Positions 25,418-33,744 of a DNA stretch of 64,000 nt are shown in pieces. Every line of letters begins with the position of its first letter. The stretch's first letter is position 1. The notes under the pieces are model-generated. The model was not told the origin of the DNA and ran no database searches. It worked only from the letters and a program-made list of their open reading frames with translations. The stretch comes from JBBILO01 sp037444855 (GTDB lineage Bacteria; Patescibacteriota; Microgenomatia; UBA1406; GWC2-37-13), in the NCBI GenBank assembly GCA_037444855.1, contig JBBILO010000001.1, positions 47,949 through 111,948 of the forward strand. Direction: 5' to 3'. Position numbers and translations under genes: made by a program.

Positions 25418-26155
25418 ATGAATCTCTTGCGAAATTTAAAAATTATTTTTTTCTTCATAATTTTTTTTATTTTTATTTCTATTTTCTTTCCTGAAAAAAG
25501 TTACTCGCAACAATTTGGTTTTCCGGGAGCTGATTGTGGTAATGCTTATTCTGAAAAAATTGAAGAGAGAAAATGTTGTCAACCGATTCAAATTACTTTG
25601 CCCAAAAACGATTCATTAATTTCTAAGGTTCCTATTTTAAGTTCGATATTAGATTGGTTAGAAAATTTATTTAATCCGCTGAAACGAGCAGAGAATATTA
25701 TTCCATGCTCTTTAGGTTTTCCGTCTACTAGGGCAGGAGATCCAAACTGTGTTTGTTTAAAAGAGGAAGAAATAATTTTAACCCCCACTCTACCAATCAA
25801 TGCCATGAAGGATTTGTGTGAAAAATATGTGATTAGCGAGCAAAAGGAAGCATGTCGTAACTGCGCTCTAAAAGGAGGTGTTTGGACAGCTTTAACTTGT
25901 GTTTATGGCGATTTAAACTATTTTATTAAAGAAATTTTATTAGGATGGGGTATCGGTTTGAGTGGATTGATAACATTGATGTGTATTATTTTTTCTGCAT
26001 TTCAACTTCAAACTTCTCAAGGAAGCGCCGAAAAAATAAAAAAAGCTCAAGAGATGCTTACTTCTTGTATTATGGGTTTAATGTTGATTATTTTCTCTGT
26101 ATTTATTCTTAGACTAATTGGTGTTAATATATTAAAAATTCCCGGATTTCAATAA
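25418..26155 (+). CDS. Secreted Cys-rich protein with C-terminal pilin-like two-helix domain
   Basis: The 245-residue product starts with a signal peptide (basic LRNLK, a long Phe/Ile core, cleavage likely after SYS near residue 30). A Cys-rich exported region follows, with eleven Cys including KCCQP, NCVCLK and ACRNCALKGG. The C-terminal 80 residues repeat the pilin plan: helix, a loop with TSQGSAEKIKKAQEM, helix. It is therefore a pilin-like membrane protein with an unusual Cys-rich ectodomain. It is followed without a gap by the 1220-residue protein gene and likely forms one operon with it. Confidence 0.65.
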   Translation: MNLLRNLKIIFFFIIFFIFISIFFPEKSYSQQFGFPGADCGNAYSEKIEERKCCQPIQITLPKNDSLISKVPILSSILDWLENLFNPLKRAENIIPCSLGFPSTRAGDPNCVCLKEEEIILTPTLPINAMKDLCEKYVISEQKEACRNCALKGGVWTALTCVYGDLNYFIKEILLGWGIGLSGLITLMCIIFSAFQLQTSQGSAEKIKKAQEMLTSCIMGLMLIIFSVFILRLIGVNILKIPGFQ

Positions 26156-29100
26156 ATGACGTCAGAAACGCAAAGTCCAATATTGAGGTTGGTTGAGCAG
26201 ATTAAGCAAGAAGTAATAAGGGAATTAAAAGCTGAAAGAGAACATGATTTACAGAATGATACAGATGAAGGGGAATCAGAGAGAAATAAAAAGAGAAAGG
26301 ATTCATTACAAGAACTAATAGAAGAAGAAAGAAGAAAAAAGGAAAAAATAGAAAAGAAGAGAAGAAAAAATGAGGAAAAACATCAAGAAATAAAAAAAAG
26401 ATTTCAACGATTAATTTTGGATTTTCAAATTGAAAATGGACAACTTCAAAATAAGGACAGGGTAATTCCGGAAATAATTAAATTGTCTTTCTACGCTAAA
26501 AGTGGAGTTAAGATTTTAGATAAACCTTTTAAAAATAATATTCTTGGCAATATAGCAGAGATATCCTCAGATTTAGATGAAACAAATTTTTCTCAACTGT
26601 TGATTTTCTTCTTGCCTTATTTTAAGGAAGAAAAAGAAATTAAATTTTCGAAAGAAGGAAGTCCAACACAATTCGAGGAAGATTTAAAATTACTAGCTGA
26701 AAGTAACAAAATATTAGCTTATAAAATTAAAACGTTAATAGAAAAATCTTATACCAATATTGCTGATTTTGATGGATTAGCAAAAAATATCTTGCTAAAA
26801 AAAATCGATGATTTACTTTCTCCTCAATTAGAAAAAGGGCAGATAAGTGATGTTATGACAGACGAAGAGCAATCACGTTTGAGATTATATCAACAAAAAA
26901 TAAGAGATTTAATCGAAGAAAAAGCGAAAACCGATCCCTCAAGAGATTATGAATTAGAAATCAATCAAGCAATTGGAAGAAATGATAAAGATCAATTAAC
27001 GAGAATATTAAATTGGTCCGAGGACCAAATCGATGATTATTTAAAACTAAATAAAAAAGCAATTGGTTTGATAGAGACAAAAAATTTTATTGAACAGGCA
27101 ATGAGGTATGGATATTCTTTCAATCAAGAAGATGTTGAATTTCTTTCTGCTAGTTTTTGGACCAACTCATTTGACCAACTTTTTAGATATGATGGAACAA
27201 AATATGTTCTTAACAAAAATGGAATTGAAGCTTTGAGAACAAAATCAATTTTTCTTTTAACAAAATTATTGAATCGAATTGATCCAGAACAAGAATGGCA
27301 AAGAGGTTGGAGTGAGTTTACCGAAGGAGCGCTTTTTCGTTCTATTATTGGACATTTATACCAACTCATTGATATTCCCTCCTTGAGGGCTAAATTAAAT
27401 CAAGAAAGTTTATTGGAATTTCAAAGAGAAATAGAAAAAACTGTTAATTTACTTCATGTTGAGCTAACAGCAAGGGAACTTTATCATGAGATGAGGCGTT
27501 ATATTGTTTTGGGAATAGCCACCCCTAAAGATATGGCGAACTTTATGAGAAGATTTCCAGCCTCACGTTTAACTTACTTTTTAGAAAGTTGGGATGGGGA
27601 TATTATCGAGGAAGTAAGATCAATATTTGAATCAATGATGCAGTTTAAAATAGCTGCCAACAATAATATTATTGATTCCGGAATATTTGAAACTTTCTTT
27701 GATACACCTAACAGTGCTATGAAAACAGAATACTATGAAAAAGTACGAGATCTTGTTTTTAAAAGACTTAAAGAAAAGTATGGTTCAGATGTTAACTTAT
27801 TAGAGTTAGATTGGAGGATTAAAAGAGCGATGATTTTAGGAATGGGTTTTTCTTTTGCCACCTCAGCCCGTCTGCCAGCAATTTTAGCGATGGCCGAACC
27901 TTCGCCTAATTTTAAAGGACAACCCTTTATAGTACAGTTTTTTAACTTAAGGCATAGATGGCGTTTAGGTCGCGGGGGAGAAAGTATATTCCTTTATCCT
28001 GAATTTTTTGATTTGGAAGTCGTATGGTCTCCAGATTTGAAACCTGAAAGTCTACTTAAAAGATTGATTAAGCCTTGGCGACCAAAAAGTGTTTATAAAG
28101 GAAAGGCAGAAAAAATCGATGTTATTATACGTGAATTGATGGAAGAAATAAATGATAAGTTAGGTTATTTTGATATTGATGAGGTTAGCGAAAAAAGGAA
28201 AAAATACAAACCAGAACCGATAAGAATTAAAATACGAGATCAATTACGAAGTTTTGTCTTACCTGATTTTATTTCTCGATTAGGTTGGCGAATCGATCCA
28301 TTTAAAGAATATATTGCCGAGCAATATGGGATTCCTCTTTCTGAATTAGCCAATTTTAACAAAGTTTTTCCTTATATTATGAAATATGTTGGTGTTGGGG
28401 CTCTTTGGCTTTTAGATGGTGATAGAATTAGTCAGGAGATAGCTAAAATAATTCCAGAATCTTTTTTTGGCAAAGATTACAAACTTTTTTTAGATCCAGA
28501 ATACATTACAAAAATAATGAATTCGTTAACCTTGTATCAAGGAGAATCAGCGAACAAGTTACTTGAATTTGAAGATTTAGACGGAAATAAAATAAACATG
28601 ACCGTTTCTAGATTCATTATGGAAAAAGGCCTTCATTTACGAGGAATGCATTTTTTAGAATTATTAAGACGTTCTCCTCTTGATTTTTTAACTATTATGC
28701 TTCAACTAGAGCCATGGTTAGCTGATATTATTACCACGAAACATGGACAACAAATTACCGCATTTGAATACTTTTTTGCTGATGCAACACAATTTGCAAA
28801 ATTCAGTCGTTCTGATCAAAAGATAATCAGAGAAAAATTGGAAAAATTAGAGAAAAAATGGGGTTTGAAAAATTTGAAACATATAAAAAGAGTGGCAAAA
28901 TTTTTTCATGATTACTATCGAACAGAAGTTGTTCTAAATAGAAAAATGATGCTAGATAGACTGTTTAATGAGTTGTCTTTATCAAGAAGCAGGGTTATGG
29001 AAGGAAACAAATTAACTATGGAAGAAAATGATGTTAGTGATAAGGTCCTGAGAGAATTGCTCTTTGCTGACGATGGTCTTATTGCTTATTTTAATAAGCT

Positions 29101-29818
29101 AGGAGAGAGATTTGCTGAGACTGATTCTGATTTCGGGAAGTTGGGCGATCGCGGTTTTTTTTACAAAATGGCAGAGAGATGGTTTTTGATCGAAAAAATA
29201 GGTTTAATACCAAGTCTAAGCGAGACTAAAATGGGGCCAATATTTCACAGAATAGAAAAGTTAGGAATAGATCCTTTTGCAAGGAAATGGAGTGATCAGG
29301 CTGCTTTTGATGAGGCTGAACAAGGAATGACTAGTTTTGATTTGCTAATTAAAGAAGTCAGTAGCCATCGTGATTGGAAAATAATGTTTGAAAAGTTTCA
29401 CAGTCAAATTCATAAAATTCAAGGTGCCTTGGGATTGAAAGAGGCTCAAAGGCTTCAGGCAGTATTGATTTATGGTTGGGTACGGTATTTTCAGACTCAC
29501 TATATTGATAGATTGCCATTTCCATTAAATTTAACGAGTGTTTTTTTAGGTAAAAACGTTTCCTTATCTACCCTTAAAGATGGTTGGCTTGGATATCAAT
29601 TAAAAGATGAAGATATAAAACAGATTATTCTATACGCCACCGAACAAGGCTTTATTGGAGAAGAACATAAAGAATGGTTGGAAAAGGCTTTGGGAGTGGG
29701 ATTAGAGTTTTACGCACCAAAAATTTTAATAACAGTTTTAATTTTAATGCTTATTGTTATGTTGTATCAATCAGCAAAAAAGGGTTATAAAGAAGAAATG
29801 GAAAAAAAAGGCAATTAA
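26156..29818 (+). CDS. Very large helical protein with C-terminal membrane anchor, unknown
   Basis: The 1220-residue product has no recognised domain. Residues about 15-90 are extremely charged (Glu/Lys/Arg runs), probably a coiled coil. The middle 1000 residues look mainly helical, with Trp/Arg-rich patches such as FNLRHRWRLGRGGES. Near the end, ILITVLILMLIVMLYQ (about residues 1190-1205) is a single membrane helix followed by a basic tail. There is no signal peptide, so most of the chain is probably cytosolic and tail-anchored. It starts on the base after the pilin-like gene's stop, so a role as a cytosolic partner of the pilus or secretion machine is inferred from context only. Confidence 0.6.
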   Translation: MTSETQSPILRLVEQIKQEVIRELKAEREHDLQNDTDEGESERNKKRKDSLQELIEEERRKKEKIEKKRRKNEEKHQEIKKRFQRLILDFQIENGQLQNKDRVIPEIIKLSFYAKSGVKILDKPFKNNILGNIAEISSDLDETNFSQLLIFFLPYFKEEKEIKFSKEGSPTQFEEDLKLLAESNKILAYKIKTLIEKSYTNIADFDGLAKNILLKKIDDLLSPQLEKGQISDVMTDEEQSRLRLYQQKIRDLIEEKAKTDPSRDYELEINQAIGRNDKDQLTRILNWSEDQIDDYLKLNKKAIGLIETKNFIEQAMRYGYSFNQEDVEFLSASFWTNSFDQLFRYDGTKYVLNKNGIEALRTKSIFLLTKLLNRIDPEQEWQRGWSEFTEGALFRSIIGHLYQLIDIPSLRAKLNQESLLEFQREIEKTVNLLHVELTARELYHEMRRYIVLGIATPKDMANFMRRFPASRLTYFLESWDGDIIEEVRSIFESMMQFKIAANNNIIDSGIFETFFDTPNSAMKTEYYEKVRDLVFKRLKEKYGSDVNLLELDWRIKRAMILGMGFSFATSARLPAILAMAEPSPNFKGQPFIVQFFNLRHRWRLGRGGESIFLYPEFFDLEVVWSPDLKPESLLKRLIKPWRPKSVYKGKAEKIDVIIRELMEEINDKLGYFDIDEVSEKRKKYKPEPIRIKIRDQLRSFVLPDFISRLGWRIDPFKEYIAEQYGIPLSELANFNKVFPYIMKYVGVGALWLLDGDRISQEIAKIIPESFFGKDYKLFLDPEYITKIMNSLTLYQGESANKLLEFEDLDGNKINMTVSRFIMEKGLHLRGMHFLELLRRSPLDFLTIMLQLEPWLADIITTKHGQQITAFEYFFADATQFAKFSRSDQKIIREKLEKLEKKWGLKNLKHIKRVAKFFHDYYRTEVVLNRKMMLDRLFNELSLSRSRVMEGNKLTMEENDVSDKVLRELLFADDGLIAYFNKLGERFAETDSDFGKLGDRGFFYKMAERWFLIEKIGLIPSLSETKMGPIFHRIEKLGIDPFARKWSDQAAFDEAEQGMTSFDLLIKEVSSHRDWKIMFEKFHSQIHKIQGALGLKEAQRLQAVLIYGWVRYFQTHYIDRLPFPLNLTSVFLGKNVSLSTLKDGWLGYQLKDEDIKQIILYATEQGFIGEEHKEWLEKALGVGLEFYAPKILITVLILMLIVMLYQSAKKGYKEEMEKKGN

Positions 29819-29929
29819 TAGTGAATATGATTTTGTCAATTTTCAGTGTGTAATTTATCATTTAGCGGTTATTTTTAATTTAAATAACTGATCATTGGGT
29901 TGGTATAGCAATTAGTTGATTGTTCTGAT

Positions 29930-30136
29930 TAAAAGTTTTTCAGAAACTCTCTTTCTTCTTCGCGGTTCTCAAAACTCTCTTTCAAGAATCTTGTTGGTTC
30001 TTATCCTACTCCATAGTTCTTTTGGAAAAAAGAAATAGGTAAAACAGTATTCGATATTAAGGCGAAGAGAGGAGATGGTTTTTTCTTCAGTAAGATACCC
30101 TCTACGAATTACCTGTTTTGTTTTTTCTATTGATTC
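29930..30136 (-). pseudogene. Remnant of an IS256-type (mutator) transposase C-terminus
   Basis: Read on the minus strand, the stretch gives FFFPKELWSRIRTNKILEREF, a stop, then EPRRRKR. This follows the IS256 family C-terminal pattern FPxxxWxRIRTTNxxERxxRExRRRxR, with an Arg codon turned into TGA. Nothing of the catalytic DDE core remains nearby. It abuts the stop of the VirB6-like gene. The rest of the 320-base gap (29819-29929) holds nothing I can identify. Confidence 0.6.
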
Positions 30137-30138
30137 TT

Positions 30139-31890
30139 TTAAGGTTGTTGATCTTTCAAAAGATTATCTAATTTACCTTCTTTATCTGCTTTTATTACAC
30201 CAGCAAATGATTTTCCTATCTCTTTAGCTAATTGTTTACTTCGTTCTTGTTCTGAAGGAGGAATCAGTATTCCTCCGAGCCAACTACCAAGTTTGCCTCT
30301 GGCAACGGCTTGCATTCCAGGAGGCAGGAGAGCGGTAATTGATGGTATTTTTTGTGTCATGCCGATAGCTCCACCAAGAAATGCTCCGCTTGCACCAAAG
30401 AAAGTACCTAAAGACAATCCGACAGGCATTTCTTTGGCCCCAATAAGTTGTTTTACAGTTTTAATTAAATCTGGCGCCATTAAAATAAGACCAAATCCAA
30501 CCAGAGTGGTAAATGCCGCTGGTTCTAATTGAATTAAAAAAGGTGGTTGCCATATCTGACCAGTATTTGGGAAAACGTTAATAATAATATATCCAAGGAG
30601 AAAAATTGCAATAATTATTGGAAATGATAAAAGCTCTACTAGAATATTTTTTAACCAATAACTAAAACTGCTTTTACCTGGGATAGCTTCAAAAAGCATG
30701 AAAAATGGCGAGAAAACAATAAGAAGAAATATTTTGATATATGCAGAGAAAAGAAGAAAAAAAACTCTAAATAAAGCCACAAGAAAACCTCCAAAGATTA
30801 AAAGAGAAACAATTAATGGAAGACTTAAATAACCTAAAAGAAACAAAAGAGGAATTTTTATAAGTAGTAAAGCTATTTTTACTAATAATTCGGTAACACC
30901 CGTTGCGTTATTTACTCCAGGAATACTGCCACCGGTATCGCTAATGGTGTCTGCAGTACTATGCGCATCTTGAAAAATATTATTAAAAAAAATTACAGCT
31001 GCTATTCCAAGAATTAGTTTTAGAATACTTAAAATTGTTAGAGGTATAACAGCTAATATTGCTTGAGATAATTGTCCAACATCTAAAATAACTCCTTTTG
31101 GAAAAATACTCTTAGATATCACATCCAGATTAGCATTTAGATATTGATTTTGCATCGTATTGATATCAAAAAAATTCCCTCGATTACCCAAAATCGCAAT
31201 TAGTATTATAATTATTACGTACATTAAATCGATTAATAGCCCAGCAAGGGGGAAAGAAAAAGTAATAAGAAGAAGAGAGATGACGATTTTAGGAATCGAA
31301 TTTTCAATCGAAATGACAGTTTGAGGATTAATTTTAGCTCGAAACATAATCATAAAGCCAATACTGATTAAAACCAAAACAAGAAGCATATAGGAAAGAT
31401 CGCGAAAAACTTTCCAGATATTCATTAAAGGTTTTATCGCGGCAAAACCAATGCCTTCAGCCGCGTAAGTTTTTGGGACAAAACCGGCGTTTTGAAGACC
31501 GGAATAAGCCCAGTAAACACCAGAGGCTGGTGGATTGGCGTAAGGTAAAACAAGAAGATTAGCCATAAAACCAAAAACTGAGCGATTAAAGTTTTTATCA
31601 CCATCATCTGGATTATCAGTACAGGCTTCTCCAATCATACCACAAAGTATCATTCGATAAGAAGCAATCATAATCTTCCCTTCAGTTGTTTTAGTGAGTT
31701 GTGGATCATTAATCACTTTATAAATTTCTTCGCGGGTTTTTTTAGTTGGGTCATAAGTGATTTTTGGCTTGTCTTTGTCTATAAAATAGAGAAAAAGAGA
31801 AATCATAGCAAAGTAAACAAAAAGAATTAAAAGAATCTTTTTTCCAAAATTAAAGATTTTTTTCAAACCCAGCCAATAAAAGGAAAACAT
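30139..31890 (-). CDS. VirB6/TrbL-like polytopic membrane protein of a T4SS-like system
   Basis: The 583-residue product has an N-terminal helix (about 13-35), an exported region of about 130 residues with a Cys pair (MILCGMIGEACTDN), then a block of at least seven membrane helices, including IPKIVISLLLITFSFPLAG. The VirB6/TrbL shape (an N-terminal external segment, a central polytopic core, and a cytosolic Gly/Ala-rich C-terminal tail) is seen. Such proteins form the inner-membrane channel in type IV secretion. Pilin-like genes nearby support this. No VirB4/VirD4 ATPase is in the window. It has a clear leaderless-type promoter. Confidence 0.75.
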   Translation of the reverse strand: MFSFYWLGLKKIFNFGKKILLILFVYFAMISLFLYFIDKDKPKITYDPTKKTREEIYKVINDPQLTKTTEGKIMIASYRMILCGMIGEACTDNPDDGDKNFNRSVFGFMANLLVLPYANPPASGVYWAYSGLQNAGFVPKTYAAEGIGFAAIKPLMNIWKVFRDLSYMLLVLVLISIGFMIMFRAKINPQTVISIENSIPKIVISLLLITFSFPLAGLLIDLMYVIIIILIAILGNRGNFFDINTMQNQYLNANLDVISKSIFPKGVILDVGQLSQAILAVIPLTILSILKLILGIAAVIFFNNIFQDAHSTADTISDTGGSIPGVNNATGVTELLVKIALLLIKIPLLFLLGYLSLPLIVSLLIFGGFLVALFRVFFLLFSAYIKIFLLIVFSPFFMLFEAIPGKSSFSYWLKNILVELLSFPIIIAIFLLGYIIINVFPNTGQIWQPPFLIQLEPAAFTTLVGFGLILMAPDLIKTVKQLIGAKEMPVGLSLGTFFGASGAFLGGAIGMTQKIPSITALLPPGMQAVARGKLGSWLGGILIPPSEQERSKQLAKEIGKSFAGVIKADKEGKLDNLLKDQQP

Positions 31891-31896
31891 AAATTT

Positions 31897-31925
31897 ATGA
31901 TAGTGAAAATTGAGGTATTAGTCAA
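31897..31925 (-). promoter_or_regulatory. Promoter of the VirB6-like gene, leaderless
   Basis: On the minus strand: TTGACT (31925-31920), 17 bp, TATCAT (31902-31897), then six bases to the ATG at 31890. The -35 hexamer is the same as that of the pilin operon at 11687-11692. Confidence 0.7.
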
Positions 31926-31969
31926 CTATAAAAATTCAAAATTCAAATTAGAGATTAAAAATTACAATT

Positions 31970-32089
31970 CAAAAGTAAAAAATTTTATGGTGTAAAAGAG
32001 TGCAAAAGTGTGAAGGGAGTAAAGGTTGAAATTAGTTCAAATTAGTAGTCAGTTAAATGGGTTAAATCGGTTTAATCGGTAATATTGTT
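31970..32089. repeat. Dispersed intergenic repeat, copy B
   Basis: Shares TGGTGTAAAAGAGTG, AAAGGTTGAAATTAGTT, TAGTCAGTTAAAT and TTTAATCGGTAATATTGTT with copy A (11705-11795), with extra internal phrases. It lies 45 bases upstream of the -35 of the VirB6-like gene. Confidence 0.8.
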
Positions 32090-32185
32090 TTTTCACTCCG
32101 AGCGAAGTCGAGAAATCTATCATAACAGACCCCTCCACTCGCTTCGTCACGTCACGACGAGACTTTGCTCGGTCGGGATGACAAG
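32090..32185. repeat. Degenerate palindromic repeat (TCATCCCGA...CTCGGAGTGA type)
   Basis: The segment is bounded by CACTCCGAGCGAAGTCGAG and TTTGCTCGGTCGGGATGACA, which are partly inverted copies of each other, with CTCGCTTCGTCACGTCACGA between. This form of dispersed hairpin is common in intergenic DNA of many bacteria. The remainder of the gap (32186-32469) holds more short inverted and phrase repeats (GCTCCCTTATGGGAGC at 32388-32403) and no gene. Confidence 0.6.
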
Positions 32186-32340
32186 AATAGGATTAAGGGG
32201 TTGCTGGTTTTGCCGATTAGCGGGTAGTTTTTCTTTGTTATTCCAAGTTTTTCGAACCTTCGAATCAGAGGGTTTGAGGTGAGAAATCCAGAGTTAGCGT
32301 AAAAAATTTAATGAATTAAATAACTTTTAACTTTTTAATT

Positions 32341-32376
32341 GTCATTTTGACTTTTGACTTTTGAGTTTTGAGTTTA
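32341..32376. repeat. TGACTTTTGAGTTTTGAG-type phrase repeat
   Basis: Tandem copies of ACTTTTG and GAGTTTT units. The reverse complement matches the in-frame repeat in valS at 23539-23570. Confidence 0.6.
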
Positions 32377-32469
32377 TTTCGATTTACGCTCCCTTATGGG
32401 AGCTAGATTTTTCGCTCCGAATTGGAGGGTTTGACGTTCTAATTTCTAAGTTCCACGTTCTATGTTTTT

Positions 32470-33735
32470 TTAAGGTGATACCGGAAAGGCAACCCGATAA
32501 AGAGGATAAGGATACCGACTATTTTCATTATAGGGGATTTGATATCGGCCATAATATGGATCAAATGCCCAGATGTTTCCTTGAGTATCAACATCGATAA
32601 CCCAAAAAAAATGTCCTCCACCGTCACTTCTAAAATTAGCCAAAGTAAAAATGGTTTTCCCGGCTAAAATATATTTTCGAAATTCATCAGCAATTTCCGT
32701 TGCTTTTTTTCCGGCATAATAGTCAGTAGCTAAAAAAATTGAACCCACCTTGACCCCATTTTGAATAAGGATAGATATTGCATCAAGATAGGATGATCCA
32801 ATGCAACCGACCTTTCTTCCATATTGATTAACTGAATCGAGTGGTGAAAAAACTCGATTTTTATAAGAAGAAATAATCATAGCGACAGTTGTTGGACCAC
32901 AACCGGCTTGACAGATAGTACAACCTCCAGGTAGAGAATAATTGCCATATCGAGAATCACATTGAGAAAAATAAACAAAGTTTTTATAGCGAGTTTGATC
33001 AGTGATTGAAATAGAAGGCTGATAATTTTGAAATGATGTTGGTGTTAAAAAAGGAGAGATTACTGGGTTTTCGTTTGGTAACTTTGAAATATCTGAAGAG
33101 AAATTTCCCATTCCATAAAGAATTCTTAAAATCTCTACTAAAGAAGAGAAAGGGTTGTGGAATTCAGTGGGAGATAGATAGGGAGTTAGAGATACAATTA
33201 ACGTTGGTTCTATTTTGGCTTCTTTTTTTGGTAAAGGCGGTGGAGGATTAGGTGAATATTTAAATCTTTCTTCAGGGATTTGAGGAAAGTTGTTTTTAAT
33301 TTTTTCTTTTATTCGATTAAGATTTTCCTCGTTAAGGGGAGCATTTTTATTTTTAGGATAAACAACAAAGTGGTCATTACCATAATCGTATTCAATAAAA
33401 AAACTATCAATTAGATAAGGCGATTCTTTTTTAAGCTCCAGCTCTTGATGAGTTTGATTGATGATTTCTTTAGGTATTTCTACTTCTTGAACTCCGGTAA
33501 AATTTACTTCAATGGTTGGAAGAGCGATTGTTGGAGCGGATGAATTTTTTTCAATCAATTTTGTTTTTAAGGAGGAATTTGATTGATTAATAGTCATCGT
33601 TGGAAAGGCATTCGTTACTCTTTCTTTATTTGAAAATGGTTTCTTAGTCAACCAATTAATGAAAATTAAAAGAAAGATTAGAACAAAAATTAAAAAAAAC
33701 AAAATATAGTTGACAATCTTTTTATTGTTTTCCAT
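32470..33735 (-). CDS. Membrane-anchored C39-like cysteine peptidase
   Basis: The product of about 421 residues starts with one membrane helix ([19 protein letters not shown], about 6-26), then a long Pro/Ser/Thr-rich linker, then a C-terminal peptidase C39-like domain. The nucleophile region is [14 protein letters not shown] (Cys about 279), the His is in [10 protein letters not shown] (about 375) and DPYYGRY follows. Papain-fold enzymes of this type cleave peptides or crosslinks at the cell surface. I prefer ATG 33735 because the helix starts right after it; ATG 33780 would extend into the divergent gene. Only nine bases separate this start from that of the ClpC-like gene. It may process pilins or remodel the wall during assembly, by context. 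Confidence 0.8.
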   Translation of the reverse strand: MENNKKIVNYILFFLIFVLIFLLIFINWLTKKPFSNKERVTNAFPTMTINQSNSSLKTKLIEKNSSAPTIALPTIEVNFTGVQEVEIPKEIINQTHQELELKKESPYLIDSFFIEYDYGNDHFVVYPKNKNAPLNEENLNRIKEKIKNNFPQIPEERFKYSPNPPPPLPKKEAKIEPTLIVSLTPYLSPTEFHNPFSSLVEILRILYGMGNFSSDISKLPNENPVISPFLTPTSFQNYQPSISITDQTRYKNFVYFSQCDSRYGNYSLPGGCTICQAGCGPTTVAMIISSYKNRVFSPLDSVNQYGRKVGCIGSSYLDAISILIQNGVKVGSIFLATDYYAGKKATEIADEFRKYILAGKTIFTLANFRSDGGGHFFWVIDVDTQGNIWAFDPYYGRYQIPYNENSRYPYPLYRVAFPVSP

Positions 33736-33744
33736 AATGAAAAT

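Noticed and set aside
31926..32469. CRISPR array
   Set aside because: The short repeated phrases vary in length and spacing and there are no regular repeat-spacer units. No cas genes are in the window.
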